From JBBWZH01 sp035544115 (GTDB lineage Bacteria > Actinomycetota > Actinomycetes > Mycobacteriales > CADCTP01): a DNA stretch of 64,000 bases. The notes beneath the pieces are model-generated. The model worked only from the letters and a program-made list of their open reading frames with translations. It was not told the DNA's origin and did no database searches. Below are positions 63,001 to 64,000 of this stretch, in pieces. How positions within the stretch are numbered: the first letter of the stretch is position 1; each line of letters starts with the position of its first letter. The stretch covers positions 7,192,001-7,256,000 of the forward strand of contig OY970235.1 of the NCBI GenBank assembly GCA_963714145.1, in the 5' to 3' direction. The position numbers were made by a program, and so were the translations under genes.

Positions 63001-63510
63001 GGCCGCATCCGACAGAGCCACCGCCGGTGCCCCACCTGCTGCCGCCGCCGCTCGCAGCAGCCGTTCCGTGTGGATGTGCTCGTGCGTGGCGTACAGCCGG
63101 CCACCCGGCGCCTCATACGCCGAACGGCCGTCGGCCAACCTCAACTCCGGCGGCAACGTGCCGTCGCCCGGGCGGCCGGCATCCAGTGGTACAGCCAGCC
63201 GGAGCGCCTCGGCGGTCATACCGTCAAGCAACGCGGCGACCTGGGCGCCGTCGAGCTGGCCAAGGTGGTCGGGCAGCGCGTCAGAGATCGCCCGGGTCAG
63301 ATCCGCAACCGTCCAGGCGGCCTTCGTAGTCTGCACGTCCGCCAGCGCCGTCTCGACCACGGCGGCCGGAGACCACGGCTCGACCTCCGGACACACGCCG
63401 GCGAGGGCGAGCACGTCGTCGGCAACCTGCGCCAGGCCCCCGGCGGAATGGCTCAGGACCGTGCGCACGATCGAGAACTCCGACCCACGCGGCGAGCGGG
63501 TGGCCACGGC
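60005..63510 (-). pseudogene. TraA/MobF-type conjugative relaxase-helicase, decayed
   Basis: Three pieces on the minus strand match actinomycete TraA. The first (63507-62670) starts inside the protein with ATRSPRGSEF and holds Walker A VGPAGTGKS. After an internal deletion that removes helicase motif II, the second (about 62670-60950) resumes at SYELAEARRFAAEWERTVSL and contains helicase motifs such as VALGYASTVHAAQGRTVD. A further frameshift near 60950 leads to the third, coiled-coil C-terminal part (AEWFAHTAATR, then repeated AEAVARRKAEIAAAAAQRR). The N-terminal relaxase domain with its Tyr and His triad is absent. Conjugative function is lost. Confidence 0.85.
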
Positions 63511-63548
63511 CGAAGACGCACGACGACACCACCGTCGCGGCGCCTCGA

Positions 63549-63746
63549 TCAGTCACGTAGCCCGCGTAGAGCACGTGCGAGCCGCACAGCGCGGGACGTA
63601 CGCGCCGTGCTGGATAGCACCCAGCACAGCGCGAGCACCAGGCTCACGCCGAGCCCGCCGGCGAGCACCGCGACGGGCCAGCCGGCGCCGGCAACCGCAG
63701 TAACGACTCCGCTGGTCGCCCCAGCCAACACGCGCATCCTGGTCAC
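63549..63746 (-). CDS. Small membrane protein (65 aa)
   Basis: GTG 63746 overlaps the preceding stop by GTGA. Two hydrophobic segments (GVVTAVAGAGWPVAVLAGGL, LVLALCWVL) and a basic C-terminus (TSRAVRLARALRGL) make it a two-helix membrane protein. It is coupled to the 77-residue gene upstream; together they resemble accessory pairs seen near actinomycete integrative elements. No function is assigned. Confidence 0.65.
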   Translation of the reverse strand: MTRMRVLAGATSGVVTAVAGAGWPVAVLAGGLGVSLVLALCWVLSSTARTSRAVRLARALRGLRD

Positions 63747-63976
63747 CCGCCGATCGCCGGTGAGCCTGCGCGCTGATGGCGCAGACCTCGCCGGAGACTG
63801 ATCGCCTGGCTCAATAACCGGGCCGCATACGGAAACCGACGCCACATCACCAAATCACCCAACTCGGCCTTGAACTCTTCCTTCCAGCGCGGCCGCTCGT
63901 CCGCAGGCAGCACCCGCACCGCGATCGCGACCATCGTCCGAATCGGCCGGCTAACTGACCGGATCGGCTCAGCCAC
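63743..63976 (-). CDS. Small hypothetical protein (77 aa)
   Basis: GTG 63976 gives a helical, basic protein with the recognisable core LPADERPRWKEEFKAEL and AARLLSQAISLRRGLR, a pattern common in small actinomycete proteins of unknown role. It is translationally coupled to the next small membrane protein. The start could be further inside (VAIAVRVLPADE). The window ends 24 bases upstream, so its promoter is not visible. Confidence 0.65.
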   Translation of the reverse strand: MAEPIRSVSRPIRTMVAIAVRVLPADERPRWKEEFKAELGDLVMWRRFPYAARLLSQAISLRRGLRHQRAGSPAIGG

Positions 63977-64000
63977 ATGCTGGCGATCAGGGCTCGCGAG

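Overview
The window is high-GC DNA with GTG starts, ATGA/GTGA gene overlaps, many two-component and GntR/FadR regulators, and large secreted carbohydrate-active enzymes. This suggests a soil actinomycete, perhaps of the Micromonosporaceae. The genus is inference only.

Layout. (1) 1-13523, plus strand: an oligosaccharide/oligopeptide-type ABC importer (binding protein cut by the window edge, permease, permease-ATPase fusion, ATPase) runs into four cytoplasmic glycosidases (GH3, GH43, GH42, GH78). They are translationally coupled and look like a system that imports plant cell-wall oligosaccharides and trims them inside the cell. (2) 13524-17574: a NarL-type kinase/regulator pair followed by an ABC-2 exporter; both promoter regions carry the same 7-4-7 palindrome. 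(3) 17575-24263: small hypothetical genes, a decayed response regulator with a duplicated fragment, then a second kinase-regulator pair with a lone secreted binding protein. (4) 24450-29608: a scarred region, with a large secreted-protein gene cut by an IS630 element and joined to the end of a polymorphic toxin with its probable immunity gene. (5) 29609-37227, minus strand: an MFS exporter with a secreted protein, and a sugar ABC importer with an enolase-superfamily enzyme and a FadR regulator. (6) 37538-49658, minus strand: one 12-kb run of six secreted glycosidases (beta-helix enzyme, GH59, GH29, GH59, GH54, GH43), five ending in ricin-type CBM13 lectin domains. Two of the six carry a single-base frameshift. 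A divergent FadR regulator at 50085 has a palindrome over its own start codon. (7) 50921-56346: a second IS630 element, an internally deleted diguanylate cyclase, a DUF1579-like protein, a WYL regulator and an orphan tail-anchored protein. (8) 56553 to the end: a 3' half of tRNA-Glu(TTC) marks a probable attachment site. Beyond it lie a STAND/NLR-type ATPase with TPR repeats, an adjacent small protein sharing its amyloid-like motif, a dead TraA/MobF relaxase and small accessory genes. This looks like the end of an integrative element that has lost mobility.

The most interesting system is the pair at 56710-59548. A small effector-like protein and an NLR-like ATPase each carry the motif G-x-Q-x-G-D-x-N-x-Q, the arrangement expected of bacterial amyloid (RHIM-like) signalling in immunity or cell death.
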